A stretch of 64,000 nt of DNA from positions 159,150 to 223,149 of the forward strand of contig JAHBNG010000007.1 in the NCBI GenBank assembly GCA_019217005.1, written 5' to 3'. A program made the translations under genes and the position numbers. The DNA comes from Chloroflexi bacterium TSY. Its GTDB lineage: Bacteria > Chloroflexota > Anaerolineae > Caldilineales > Caldilineaceae. Below the pieces are notes generated by a model. The model was not told where the DNA came from, did no database searches, and saw only the letters and a program-made list of their open reading frames with translations. Within the stretch, counting starts at the first letter, position 1, and each line of letters starts with the position of its first letter. This document shows, piece after piece, positions 46,316 through 56,009 of this stretch.

Positions 46316-48424
46316 ATTACACGCAGTAGGCCAAAAAAGGGGTAAAATAGCCCTAGGAGGCCAAAATGAACCAAGAATTTAGCGCCGCAGTAACAGGATT
46401 CTGTGCCCATGTGAGAATGCTTTCTCCGCAAAGCGAAACTGTAAAACATTACGAAAGTGACCTAAATCAATTTGGCCAGGTGATAGAAAAAAGGCCAAGA
46501 GAGATAGGTCGCCAAGAGATAACGACGTTTGTAACGGCGCAACTCGAAGCGGGGATGAGCAGTGCGACGGTCAATCGCAGAGTGGCAACGTTGAGCCGAT
46601 TTTTCGACTACTTGGCGGATGAGGCAGAAGACGAAAGCTGGTCAAACCCGGTGGTGTGGCGTCTACACCGACTGGATACAGGTTGCCATCTTCCCAGAGA
46701 TATAGCGGAACGCATCGTCCGCCAGTTATGGGGGAGCGTGAGTCAAGGTCAGATAAGAGACCAAGTGATGTTGGCCTTGATGCTCGACGTTGGCCTGCGG
46801 GTGGGCGAAGTGTCGAAACTAGAGATGGGCGATATTGAAGCTGCCATAAATCCGGACGAACTGTGGTCACTGCGCGTACGCGGCAAAGGGAACAAAGAGC
46901 GTCGAGTCTGGTTGACGCCAGAAACCACAGCGCTGTTGGTGAGCTATATGGATGAGCGTCCTGATGCAGTCGATAGCCATCTGTTTCTGACTCGTCGTCA
47001 CAAAGGCATCAGTGTCCGCGGAATCCAGGAGCGCCTCGATTATTACCGTCAGCAAGCCGGACTCTCCGAGAACGAGGTCTCCTGTCATCGCCTGCGCCAT
47101 ACCTTCGCCAGACGAATGGCAGAGTCGCGTATGCCACTGCCTAGTCTCTCTCATTGGTTGGGTCACAGTCAATTGAAAACGACCCAGATTTACATCGATG
47201 GTGCCAATCCTGATATGCGAGCCGACTATGAAGCTGCTATGGAGCAGTTGTCTCGCCAAGCCGCATGCTCGGATATTGAAGGAACGACATCTGCAATAGA
47301 GACAGAGAATACTGTGCCTTCTGAACATCGCACAGTGGAGCCAGCTGTTGGCATCTGTTTGTCCGCTGATGAGATCCGTCAACGTCTCACCTCATTGCCG
47401 CTCTGGCTTCATCAACCCATCATCTCATTACTTCTCCACCAGCAATTACGCTGGAAAGCCCTCTATCGGCGGGAACGAGCCCTTCAGTGGCTTGGCGAAC
47501 TCCAACGCGGTTGGCAATGGATGCTCGACCAGCGCATGCTCTCCAGCTTATCCGAACTAAGACGGCGCGATCTCCAAGACTACATCACCCACCTATGTGA
47601 CTTAGAGTATTCCGTCCATACCATCAATCATTTTATTTGTACCCTCAAGTGTTTTCTGCATTTTGCTGAAGAATGTGGCCAGTCGATCGCTCCGGCTTTA
47701 TATCGCATTCAACGTCTCAAACGACCCACTACCTTACCTCGTCCGTTGCGCCAGCATGAATTTGCTCAACTTGAACAGTTCGTCTTAAACTCAACGGCTC
47801 AGAGCCTTTCTCCTTCCGACCTCCTTGACCGTGCTTGGTTTCTTATTCTGGTTGATGCTGGGCTACGTATGGGCGAAGTGCAAGCTCTGCTCGTTTCTGA
47901 CTGGAATTCGGATACACAGACTCTGCTCGTTCGAGATGCCAAATCCCATCGTGACCGTCGGTTGCCTGTTACCCAACGCACTGCTCTTGCCATCGATGCC
48001 CATCTGCAACATCGCACCGATGACCTGGCTACTCATTCCCCTTTTACTACGCGATGGCTTACCTCTTCGAGCCAATTATGTGCGCAACCATCTTCATGCC
48101 TTTGCCGCCCAAGCTAACTTAGAGGGCGTCACTCCTCATCGCTTGCGCCATACCTTTGCCACCCGTTTGCTCAACAGTGGCCTTATGCCCATCACTACCT
48201 TGCAGAAACTCATGGGGCACACTCATATCGATATCACCATGCTTTATGCACAGCTCTACGATGAAACCATTCAGCAGCATTATTTAGCCGCTATGGCTTC
48301 ACATTCTGTTTACGCTATCCCTGAACCTGACCCCGCTATTTGGGGTCCCACTTTGGAGAATGCCTTTGAATCAACTTTTCAACAGCAACCACTTTAACTT
48401 TTATGTCTACTGCGTGTAATCTCT
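46316..48424 (+). mobile_element. Tandem tyrosine-recombinase element, copy 2 (2109 bp)
   Basis: From ATTACACGCAGTAG (46316-46329) to CTACTGCGTGTAAT (48407-48420) plus CTCT (48421-48424); the same CTCT stands at 46312-46315. Left junction GCATT-CTCT-ATTACACG and right junction CGTGTAAT-CTCT-AATGC imply an element joint CGTGTAAT-CTCT-ATTACACG and an empty target GCATT-CTCT-AATGC. It lies between the NicO and DUF4331 genes. Confidence 0.9.
46366..48397 (+). pseudogene. Double tyrosine recombinase, one frameshift (copy 2)
   Basis: Restored length is 677 residues. The first recombinase domain (~1-305) has an amino SAM-like core-binding part, then GLRVGEV (Arg), GKGNKERRVWL (Lys), HRLRHTFARRM, LGHSQLKTTQIYID (His and Tyr). 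A linker follows (~305-385), then a second complete domain (~385-660) with GLRMGEV, DAKSHRDRRLPV, HRLRHTFATRL, MGHTHIDITMLYAQ. All usual R-K-HxxR-H-Y residues are present twice. The reading frame breaks at 48039-48045 in a C/T run; comparison with copy 1 suggests loss of two bases. The start follows CCTAGGAGG with five bases between. A single polypeptide with two full tyrosine-recombinase domains is not a standard architecture. Confidence 0.9.
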
Positions 48425-48485
48425 AATGCCGGATTGAGTCGAGTAGCGCCGCATTAGAGAATGCTCCTTCCTCCACGAATCGATC

Positions 48486-50126
48486 TTAGCTTAACGACAT
48501 TGACAACGCGCTGACCAAAGCCTGCACTGTGATGCCAACACCAACCACAGTGATGAAGAGCGCACTAACCATTGGTAGTGCCTGTAACAATCGACCGCTC
48601 TGTGGCAACCGCTCCACCAATCGTTCGGTGAAACGGCTGGCGTAGACGATGACCAGGCCGATTCCGGTTAATACGCTTGCCAGTCCTAAACTAAAGGCCA
48701 CAATCAGCACTAGACCAAAGGTAACTCGGTTTAAGGCGATTGCACCCAACATCACCACGAGTGCGGAGGGGCAGGGCAACAGTCCACCGGAAATGCCGAG
48801 CGCAAGCAGGCTACGCCAAGTAACGGGCGTTCCATCCGCACCGGGTACATCGTGAGTGTGCCAACTGCCAGATCCGTGACGGTGATAAACGACACCCTGC
48901 TCATCTGTATACGTATCATCATGCTCATCATGGTGAACATGGTCATGATGATGGTCACCGTGAAGATGCGTGTGATGATCATAGTTGTGTTGATGAAGAT
49001 GCCCGTGACTAGCTTGAGCTTGACCGTGCGAACGACTCGGATGACTTCTATGCAGACTTTGCAGCCATCTCCAGGCCATATAGAGGCCGATTCCCAACAC
49101 CAGCAATCCCGATAGCACGCTCAACCAAGGGAAGAGCTTTTCTGGCAGAATAAAGCGTGATGCAAAGAGCGTGATTACACCCAACAGAAAGACTCCAGCG
49201 GTGTGGGTGATGGTTGTTGTCAGCCCCAGGAAGAGGGCGTGCCATGCCGTCCCACGCGAGCCAACAAGATAGGCGCCCACGATTGTCTTGCCATGACCGG
49301 GCGACAGGGCATGAGCGGCACCCCAGCCTGCCGCCGCGATGAGAGCCAGCAACATGGCCAGCGGTCCAAGCCGGGGAATGCGGATCAGTTCGGCAAATGG
49401 ATCGACTATGCGTTCATTGTTGAGATCTGCCGCTGCTGGAGCACTTTCAATGCTTGAGGTAGAGAATGTGTTGCCAGCAATACGCTCAAAGCGAACGCTT
49501 GCTTCATGAACAGTAGGTGGAGTTTGCAGCAGATCGTCAGGATAGTTTTGCAATTCGTTGCTTACGTCAACTGATGGAACAGTTGAGCTGATCAAATTAA
49601 TGCCGTCACCAGCCTGTACAATCACCTCCTGCCACCCAAGACGTTGGGCGTAATTGTTATCGAGAAAGTCGATCTGATGTGGACCGTTGTTCGCTGGCAA
49701 TGCAGTCGACATGGTCAAAACAAGCCGTTGAATTGGGAGTGAAGCCTGGCCTTCCTCAACATCGAACTGTGCATCGATGAGTATCCACGCAAGCTCCGTG
49801 TCCTCGATTGTCAAATGCAGATTGCTTTGTATCTTGAGCACTTCTTGCTTAATATATAGAGCCTCTTCATCCTCGCCGATCGCTCCATCCTTGTTGGCAT
49901 CCATGCGCAACCGTTCCTGTTGGGTCGGGATCTCGGCCATGTCGACAATATAGCGAAGATGAACGGCATCTGTGTCAACGGTCAGGCGGCTGTAGCGATT
50001 GATCGTAAAGTTGCCGAGAGGATGTGCCAGCGCTGGTGCTGCGGTAACGACAAAGAGCGCCATGACCAGTGCAACGATCGCTATTCTTTTTACGCTTGTG
50101 TGAGTTTGTTTTTGTCTTGTGTTCAT
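48486..50126 (-). CDS. NicO/RcnA-type nickel/cobalt exporter with EF-hand-like and His-rich segments
   Basis: 546 residues. A signal peptide (1-34, ending 'APALAHPLG') precedes an outside domain of ~200 residues, which includes a calcium-type loop 'DANKDGAIGEDEE' (~75-87). Membrane helices start near residue 250. Motifs: HALSPGHGKT in the first helix pair, a His-rich cytoplasmic loop with many H-D-H runs (~360-410), and GGLLPCPSALVVML later, the NicO/RcnA pattern. It likely exports Ni(II)/Co(II) or a related metal. It once probably led the operon with the DUF4331 and TPR genes; the recombinase element and its hairpin now lie 10 bases past the stop, cutting read-through. Confidence 0.92.
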   Translation of the reverse strand: MNTRQKQTHTSVKRIAIVALVMALFVVTAAPALAHPLGNFTINRYSRLTVDTDAVHLRYIVDMAEIPTQQERLRMDANKDGAIGEDEEALYIKQEVLKIQSNLHLTIEDTELAWILIDAQFDVEEGQASLPIQRLVLTMSTALPANNGPHQIDFLDNNYAQRLGWQEVIVQAGDGINLISSTVPSVDVSNELQNYPDDLLQTPPTVHEASVRFERIAGNTFSTSSIESAPAAADLNNERIVDPFAELIRIPRLGPLAMLLALIAAAGWGAAHALSPGHGKTIVGAYLVGSRGTAWHALFLGLTTTITHTAGVFLLGVITLFASRFILPEKLFPWLSVLSGLLVLGIGLYMAWRWLQSLHRSHPSRSHGQAQASHGHLHQHNYDHHTHLHGDHHHDHVHHDEHDDTYTDEQGVVYHRHGSGSWHTHDVPGADGTPVTWRSLLALGISGGLLPCPSALVVMLGAIALNRVTFGLVLIVAFSLGLASVLTGIGLVIVYASRFTERLVERLPQSGRLLQALPMVSALFITVVGVGITVQALVSALSMSLS

Positions 50127-50196
50127 GGTGATTGATTGTGCTCCTTAAACTTTCCCGTTTTCATTCCTTTCTCATGGCCTGATGCAAGAATGTCTC

Positions 50197-50418
50197 TCAA
50201 TTTACAATCCTCTTGACGGAGATCAGCTGAATCCCCAGATCGCGGATGCGCTCTAAAATGCCATGTAGGGCAGCTTGATCCGCAACTGCTCCCGTGATTA
50301 ACGTTGTGCCGTGGTCTTCGGGCGTGATCGTCAATCCCTCAAACCAATCTGACCAGCGTTCGTCCAGATGACCGGTGATTCTAATCTGATAGTTCTGTGG
50401 CTGACTGTTCGTTGACAT
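50197..50418 (-). CDS. Small protein with ACT-like pattern, NicO neighbour
   Basis: About 73 residues from an ATG at 50418 (MSTNSQ), 13 residues after the first possible start at 50457, which lacks a ribosome site. 'YQIRITGHLDERWSDWFEGLTI' is followed by 'TTLITGAVADQAALHGILERIRDLGIQLISV', a pattern seen in small Chloroflexota and actinobacterial hypothetical proteins and resembling a beta-alpha-beta fold. It is cytoplasmic and lies 70 bases upstream of the NicO gene on the same strand. The function is unknown. Confidence 0.75.
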   Translation of the reverse strand: MSTNSQPQNYQIRITGHLDERWSDWFEGLTITPEDHGTTLITGAVADQAALHGILERIRDLGIQLISVKRIVN

Positions 50419-50820
50419 ATGGTCAGATGGATTCCTTTTTCTCAACCAAAATTGCATTTTTTTGGTCTTCGTGATTGTTTCGTTTTAATGGTCTTACGGA
50501 GTCGTTCGTGACGTGGAACAAACAAGCTGTTTGTTCTGCAATTGGCCCACACGCCGCCGTTTCTTTCTGCTGTACTTGTAGAGAATCGAGGGAGATCCTC
50601 TACGAATGATTGATTTGTTCTCGTGCTGTGTGTTGATAGTGTTGCATAGATGCGGGTGGAATTTCGTCAACCTTGGGGTGGATTGTGGGTGGAATTCTGG
50701 AAGGAGAGAGGGGTGGAGGAAATAAAAGAATCCACCCTAGGGCGGATCGAAGCTGGGAATGTATCGGCCTATTTCTTGGCGGTTGGTCGGGAAGCGGTTC
50801 GGGTGACAAGGTGACTGGAC
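50419..50820. other. Spacer downstream of the ATPase-nuclease gene
   Basis: About 400 bases. No gene is supported; plausible frames have no domain. The promoter of the small protein and NicO gene should lie here (T/G-rich stretch 50458-50540). Confidence 0.35.
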
Positions 50821-50867
50821 GAAGGGATGACGAGATGGATCTCATCCACTCATCTCGTCATCCCTTC
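50821..50867 (-). terminator. Hairpin at the end of the ATPase-nuclease gene
   Basis: GAAGGGATGACGAGATG (50821-50837) and CATCTCGTCATCCCTTC (50851-50867): 17-bp perfect stem, loop 13. It overlaps the last codons and stop of the gene at 50858. Confidence 0.6.
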
Positions 50868-52486
50868 ATCTTGTCATCGGATTGGTTCTCTGTTGCCACG
50901 AAGAGAGGATGGACTGTGACGTCTGTCTCCTGGTCTGTATAGATAGTCTCAAATTTGCGCCTGTTTGCATCGTCCACACGCTCTACAAATAGAATCAACC
51001 ACATTTCCTGCTGCTCCATTTCTTGTCCATAGCGTGCGGCTTGTACAAGTGCTTTGCGGTATTCGCGCTGATTGGCAAAGCTCTTGACCTCTAGACCATA
51101 GACGCGTCCTGCATGGCGAATGAAGATATCGAGCTTGCCGTTGCCGGTGGGAAACTCTGGCACGACAGATGCATCATAGCTACGGAGAAGTGAAACCAAG
51201 TAGAGAAACAGATTGAAATGATAGACTGCTTCATGAATCCGTAGGTCCTTTTTGCGCTGGGGTGCGTCACGCAGAATCCATTCTCGATTCTTGTGGAAAT
51301 AGGTTTCGTAACGTTGGATCAGAGCCTTGACGTTTAGACTTGTATCAGTGATGGTATCGCTCAAATCGTCAAAGGGATCGTGTAGCACTCCGATCTGGGG
51401 GAATAGCTCACGTGCGAAATAATTGAAGAGTCGCTTTTGAACCAGCGAATTCGCAAAGCGAGCCAACAGTCGATCTTCGTCCTGATCCTCCTCAACGTCG
51501 ATCGCACCATTGAGATAAAGATAGTTGTGTGATGGATCATCGAACGAAAATTCGAGTGGGTTTTGGGTGTCAAACAGAGACAAAATCGTCTCGCGATGCG
51601 GTTTCTGGCGAACTTTGCTAATAATGTGTTGAACATTATTGCTCGGCAGACCCTGTGTGGCCCAAAGAAAAACGCGATCGAAATTCTTTGAGGTAATCGG
51701 CTGATCAGGTGTGTCGTTGTATGTTTCGGTCAGCAATTCGCCCAGCCAAGAGACAAGACCAGGCTGTCCGCGCGTCTCATAAAAGAGCCGATCAATCACA
51801 ATTTGCTCGACCGTCTGTCCGCTCTCCTTCTCGTACCAGTGGAACATGTAATTCACCTCGTCAAAAGTAAGGTTTGGAATGTGAATGCTGCGCTGCACGT
51901 TAAAAGGGGAACCAGATTCATTCCCGATGCCGAGTACAGCGCGTATCCCAATCAGTCCCACGCTGTGAAGCAAGTAATCGCGTTGATCTGTTGGCTGGTT
52001 TGCCTGCTGTCTACGACGAAGGTGGATATTGCGAAAGGCAGAAACAATGGTATGGATGGTCTCACTTGATAAGGCATCAAACTCATCTATTATCAACACC
52101 AAGGGACGTGCTAATATTTTGTTTGTGAAAATGGCTTCGAAGTCGTCAGGTAAATGAATGGATGGTACATCTATACCGAGTTCTCTAGCCAGTTCGCGAG
52201 CAATTACTTGGATTGAATGTAGCTTTTCAGCATCGGTGAGATGTTGCAAGTTCAGCTTGACAACGTCGAACCGCTCTGACACAGGTGGCTCCTGAAAACG
52301 CCAGAGCACTTGGTTCATGATCCACGTCTTGCCTGTTTGGCGCGGTGCCCAGATGGTTATATAGTGTCCGCCATTATCTGGATGTTCGCCCAACAATTGA
52401 GTGGAGGCATTGTCTATCAGTTTTCTGCGCGGCGCATAGTAATTCGTTTTTGTGTCGACAGGGCCATAGGATGAAAATCTACGCAT
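50858..52486 (-). CDS. AAA-like ATPase with PD-(D/E)XK nuclease domain
   Basis: 542 residues. The amino part is an archaeal/bacterial ATPase_2-type domain: Walker A IWAPRQTGKTWIM (residues ~44-56) and Walker B LVLIIDEFDAL (~130-140), followed by a helical lid to ~280. The carboxyl part (~420-520) has 'EFPTGNGKLDIFIRHAGRVYGLEVKSF', whose D...ExK pattern is that of the PD-(D/E)XK fold seen in predicted ATPase-nucleases. These proteins are widespread and mobile, and are possibly defence- or housekeeping-related; the role is not known. The ATG at 52486 follows GGAGAAATC. The group II introns lie just upstream. Confidence 0.9.
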   Translation of the reverse strand: MRRFSSYGPVDTKTNYYAPRRKLIDNASTQLLGEHPDNGGHYITIWAPRQTGKTWIMNQVLWRFQEPPVSERFDVVKLNLQHLTDAEKLHSIQVIARELARELGIDVPSIHLPDDFEAIFTNKILARPLVLIIDEFDALSSETIHTIVSAFRNIHLRRRQQANQPTDQRDYLLHSVGLIGIRAVLGIGNESGSPFNVQRSIHIPNLTFDEVNYMFHWYEKESGQTVEQIVIDRLFYETRGQPGLVSWLGELLTETYNDTPDQPITSKNFDRVFLWATQGLPSNNVQHIISKVRQKPHRETILSLFDTQNPLEFSFDDPSHNYLYLNGAIDVEEDQDEDRLLARFANSLVQKRLFNYFARELFPQIGVLHDPFDDLSDTITDTSLNVKALIQRYETYFHKNREWILRDAPQRKKDLRIHEAVYHFNLFLYLVSLLRSYDASVVPEFPTGNGKLDIFIRHAGRVYGLEVKSFANQREYRKALVQAARYGQEMEQQEMWLILFVERVDDANRRKFETIYTDQETDVTVHPLFVATENQSDDKMKG

Positions 52487-52747
52487 GATGATTTCTCCGC
52501 TCCGAGATAGTCAGGCGTCAGAGAATTCCAGACATCCTCGTGCGAGCATATGGTAACCGATCAGACAGGCCAAAGCAACTTGCAACGTTTGCTTGACCAT
52601 GAGGAGGGATTGCGCGCGGTAGAGAAACAGTTAGGCCAACCACGACGTGAATCGTAAATGGAACAACCCGGTTCGCATGAACGGGGATATTTTATGGACG
52701 ACCAAATCAAGGAAGTTGCTTGAGGAATTGTATGGTTTGCAGTTGAT
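52487..52747. other. Spacer with gene fragments upstream of intron 1
   Basis: A plus-strand frame 52550-52660 reads 'QSNLQRLLDHEEGLRAVEKQ' and stops. A second short frame starts at 52660 (MEQPGSHERGYF). These look like tails of lost genes. CCCGGTTCgcatGAACGGGG (about 52669-52687) is a hairpin; the intron starts about 60 bases further on. Confidence 0.4.
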
Positions 52748-53250
52748 GTGCGCCGTAGAAAGCGATATGAGAGGATACCTCAAAGGAGGTGAACACTAGA
52801 GAGACGTGTTGTAAAGCATCCATCTTATCCAGAGCTGGAAACAGACTGGGGAGTGTAGCATGATGGAAAAGGCTCAAGTTTGACAATCCATAGTCAACGA
52901 CTGAGAGCCAAGCTAGGCTGGATAAGGCAAAGGTCAAACTACTTGAAGACTAGTTCCGAGCGGTGCCTGCAAAAACACTGGGGAAAGTGGATTGAAACCC
53001 CAGCCAAAGTTCTCATCAGGTTAAAATCATCGACTTGGTGACTCTCTGAAGGATGGGCGATCTGCAACGAGCAGATTCAACGGAACGAACGGTCTGCCTA
53101 AGTCCAGCGAAGACCTTTTATATCGAACTACGGGATTGACCGAACCAACCTGACGTATATCCGTGAATGTGCGTCGGAGGGAGAACCTGAAATGGTTGCT
53201 CTGAAAATGGCGGTTAACGGAATGCTCATACTACTCAACGTCTCAGCGTA

Positions 53251-55151
53251 ATGGCTAAGGCAAGGGGAAGGAGCATAGCCAATCCTAGATATTCAAACGG
53301 AAGGGGATCATGCGAAATGATAGAAGCCCGAGAAGTGCTGGATATCATACAGAAGAAGAATCAAGCGAATCCAGAAGCAGTGAATCGAAATCTCTATCGG
53401 TTGTTGTACAATCCATCCCTGCACATAATGGCATACGAACGAATCAAGAGTAAGCCAGGCAATATGACAGCGGGGAACGGATGACAAGACCTTGGATGGA
53501 TATAGTCTTGAAGTAATTCAGGAGCAGATAGGGCTATTACGTCAAGAACAATACCAGCCAACGCCAGTGAGACGCAGCTATATTCCCAAAGAAAAGGGGA
53601 AGCGTCCGTTAGGCGTGCCCTCACCGCGGGACAAAATCATACAGGAATGTGTGCGGCTCATACTAGAGGCTATCTATGAACCGAGTTTCCACAAAAAATA
53701 GTCACGGCTTCCGCCCAGAAAGGAGTTGTCATACGGCTCTAAGCAGCCTAAAACATAACTGGGTGGGAACCAAATGGGTACTCAAAATCGACATCGCAGA
53801 ATGCTTCGAACGCATCAACCATCACTACCTGTTGGATACTCTGCGTGAAAGAATTCAAGATGATCGGTTCATCAATCTGATTCGGCGGTTCCTGAAGGCA
53901 GGATATCTCGAAAACTGGGTCTACCATCAGTCGTACAGTGGGACACCCCAAGGCTCAGTCATCTCACCGATTCTAACCAATGTCTATCTGGATAAATTGG
54001 ACTGGAAACTGGCCAGCATCTGTGACGAACATAGCCAAGGTAAATATCGGAAACCGAATGGGCGAAAAGTCAGCCTGATGCAAGAGAGAAAACGCTTGTT
54101 AGAACAGGGCGAGATTCAGCCGGAATCCAGGGTACAACTCCAACCAGAACTGGCAGAAATGAATCGTCGTATCCTGGCATCACCCGCCGCAGACTATCAA
54201 GACGTAGGATACACCAGAGTCAAATTTCTCAGGTATGCGGACGACGTCGTGATTGGCGTTATCGGTCAGAGGAGACTCGCAGAGCAAGTCAAGGCCGAGG
54301 TGGCTAGCTTCCTGCAAGAAGAGCTGAAGCTCCAACTCAACGAAGAAAAGACGCATATCATCCATCTGGCGACTGCCAAGGCGCGCTTTCTGGGCTATGA
54401 TTTCAAGACAGCATCTGGGCGATTGCGAAGGCGCAACCTACAAGAGAAAGGGTCACCCCATAACGTCAAACAGACTGTCGTAATGGGGTCACGAAACATC
54501 ACACTCTTGGTGCCACTCAAAGAACTATCGGTAAAGTTGCAGAAATACATGGCAAATGGACAGCCGACCAGTATGGCAGGGTTCATCAACCAGCCGATTG
54601 ACCATATCATTGAACATTTCAATGGCGTCATTCGTGGATGGTACAACTACTACCAACTGGCCGAAAACGTGGGTCACCTCAACTATGCGCGGTATATTCT
54701 CCAATACTCTTTGGCCAAGACAATTGCTCATAAAGAACGCTCTTCTGTGAGCAAAGTCTTCCGAAAATATGGGAAGAATCTTACCTTCACTAAACCCAAT
54801 GGCCGAGACATTCACTTCTTCAACCAACCCTTGAAGCAAGCGAAGAAAGTCAAACAATCGCTCGCTTCTCTCGCTTCGCTTCCCGTCTGGTGGCCTCGCA
54901 AGACACGCTCTCGGCTCTTGGACCACTGTGCTATCTGCAACAGTCCAGAAAACATCGAGATGCACCATGTTCGACACATCCGCAAGCGCAATCAACCGCT
55001 TCGGGGGTTCACTTTCTATTTGGCCGCTATCAATCGCAAGCAGATTCCGGTCTGCAAGCAATGCCATCGAGACATTCACAAGGGCAAGTACGACGGCCCG
55101 AATCTGGCTGTCGTTTTGGAAAAGCTCGAAACAGTTTCTTCTGTTCTATAG
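53251..55151 (+). pseudogene. Group II intron reverse transcriptase/maturase 1, two frameshifts
   Basis: The frame is broken twice by single-base gains in runs: GGGG at about 53466 and AAAAAA at about 53693. Correcting both gives 632 residues. Reverse-transcriptase blocks are clear: 'YIPKEKGKRPLGVPSPRDKI', 'HGFRPERSCHTALS', 'IDIAECFERINH', 'GTPQGSVISPILTN' and the active site FLRYADDVVIG (near 54228). A maturase domain X follows, with 'GWYNYYQLAENVGHLNYARY'. The carboxyl HNH nuclease reads CAICNSPENIEMHHVRHIRK and VCKQCHRDIHKGKYD. As both breaks are in short runs, sequencing error cannot be excluded; if real the intron is immobile. Confidence 0.9.
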
Positions 55152-55198
55152 GATTCCTCATTTTCGAGGGGCAAGTAGACACGGCTACTTGTCGGGGG

Positions 55199-55233
55199 AA
55201 AGCCCGCTGCTCCGAAAGGCGCATGGCGGGTTT
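55199..55233 (+). ncRNA. Domain V of group II intron 1
   Basis: AGCCCGCTGC, then CCGAAAGG (GAAA-capped), then GCGCATGGCGGGTTT. It has the AGC triad and closes as AAGCCCGC/GCGGGTTT, the length and shape of domain V. Confidence 0.65.
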
Positions 55234-55280
55234 GGCGGGGAGGTGTTGGGTGCGCCGTTTCACGGCGTAGTGGATGATTT

Positions 55281-55610
55281 ACGAAGTAAGTCACGGGCAG
55301 GAATTCGACACCCGTGAGTCAACTCTGGTTAGCATGACGGGAAACCAATATGTGAACACAGCATCCAGAGAAAGCAGATTGAGAGAGGCTAGAGACTCTC
55401 AAGAGGATTATGCAATGGCTGTCTACCAAGGTAAAGGCTATACAGCTTGAACTCTAGTTCCCAGTGAGGAAAGCTCCCACTCTATAGGCAGACTAGCTGA
55501 TACCTGTAGCCTGATGACAGAGTGTAATTCCAACTGACACTCGAAAAGAATTCCCATCAGGAACACGTCTCAAGGAGAGATGGCAAGGGGACGAGCGGAG
55601 TACCTAAAGT
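55281..55610. other. Start region of group II intron 2
   Basis: About 330 bases of likely structured intron RNA. A 5' GUGYG-type start is not certain; GTGAACAC at about 55351 is a candidate. Confidence 0.4.
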
Positions 55611-55615
55611 AGACT

Positions 55616-55830
55616 CAGTAGATCCAAATTTGGCGTTTTTGGCTATTTTCAGTCGAGATTGCAGGGATTTTGGAGTCATTTATTCAGATTTCGGTTACAG
55701 AAAACAACCTATTTCATATCTGAAAATCGCCCAAATCTAACGCAAAAACTAGATATCGACCGGCAAATTTGTATTTATGTCAACTGTTTAGCCAGAATTC
55801 TCTCTCAAAACCTGAAATTTGGATCTACTG
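55616..55830. mobile_element. 215-bp MITE-like element, copy E
   Basis: 215 bp, reverse orientation (as copy B), flanked by AGACT on both sides (55611-55615 and 55831-55835). It is inserted in the RNA part of group II intron 2, upstream of its maturase gene. Confidence 0.93.
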
Positions 55831-56009
55831 AGACTAGATACGTCCACTACGTACGGAATTCGGGAAGGCCTGTCGGGCGAGAGCCCTATGGTCTCGGAGC
55901 CATCGTAAGAGTCGTGCGAGTCACGCCGCACCAGGGAGACTCGGAAAGCGAGTCACAGGGCAAAGGATGGCAGGTTGGTCATATATTTATTGAATGGAGA
56001 GTTAGCCGG

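Larger units (their letters stand above)
46300..48476. repeat. Hairpin target site split by recombinase element copy 2
   Basis: Left arm GTGGAGGAGGCATTCTCT (46299-46315 region) and, after the element, CTCTAATGC then a 21-base loop and GCATTAGAGAATGC (48451-48464) with TCCTTCCTCCAC (48465-48476). Without the element these form one near-perfect stem of about 25 bp. The right arm still holds an uninterrupted copy of the core (GCATT-AGAG-AATGC on this strand), an unused second target. Confidence 0.75.
52748..55280 (+). mobile_element. Group II intron 1 (with reverse-transcriptase/maturase gene)
   Basis: The 5' end is placed at GTGCGCC (52748), matching the GUGYG start of group II introns. About 500 bases of structured leader precede the maturase gene. 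The 3' domain V is at 55199-55233; a candidate domain VI hairpin (CGCCGtttcaCGGCG) follows at about 55252-55266. The 3' end is approximate. Confidence 0.7.
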
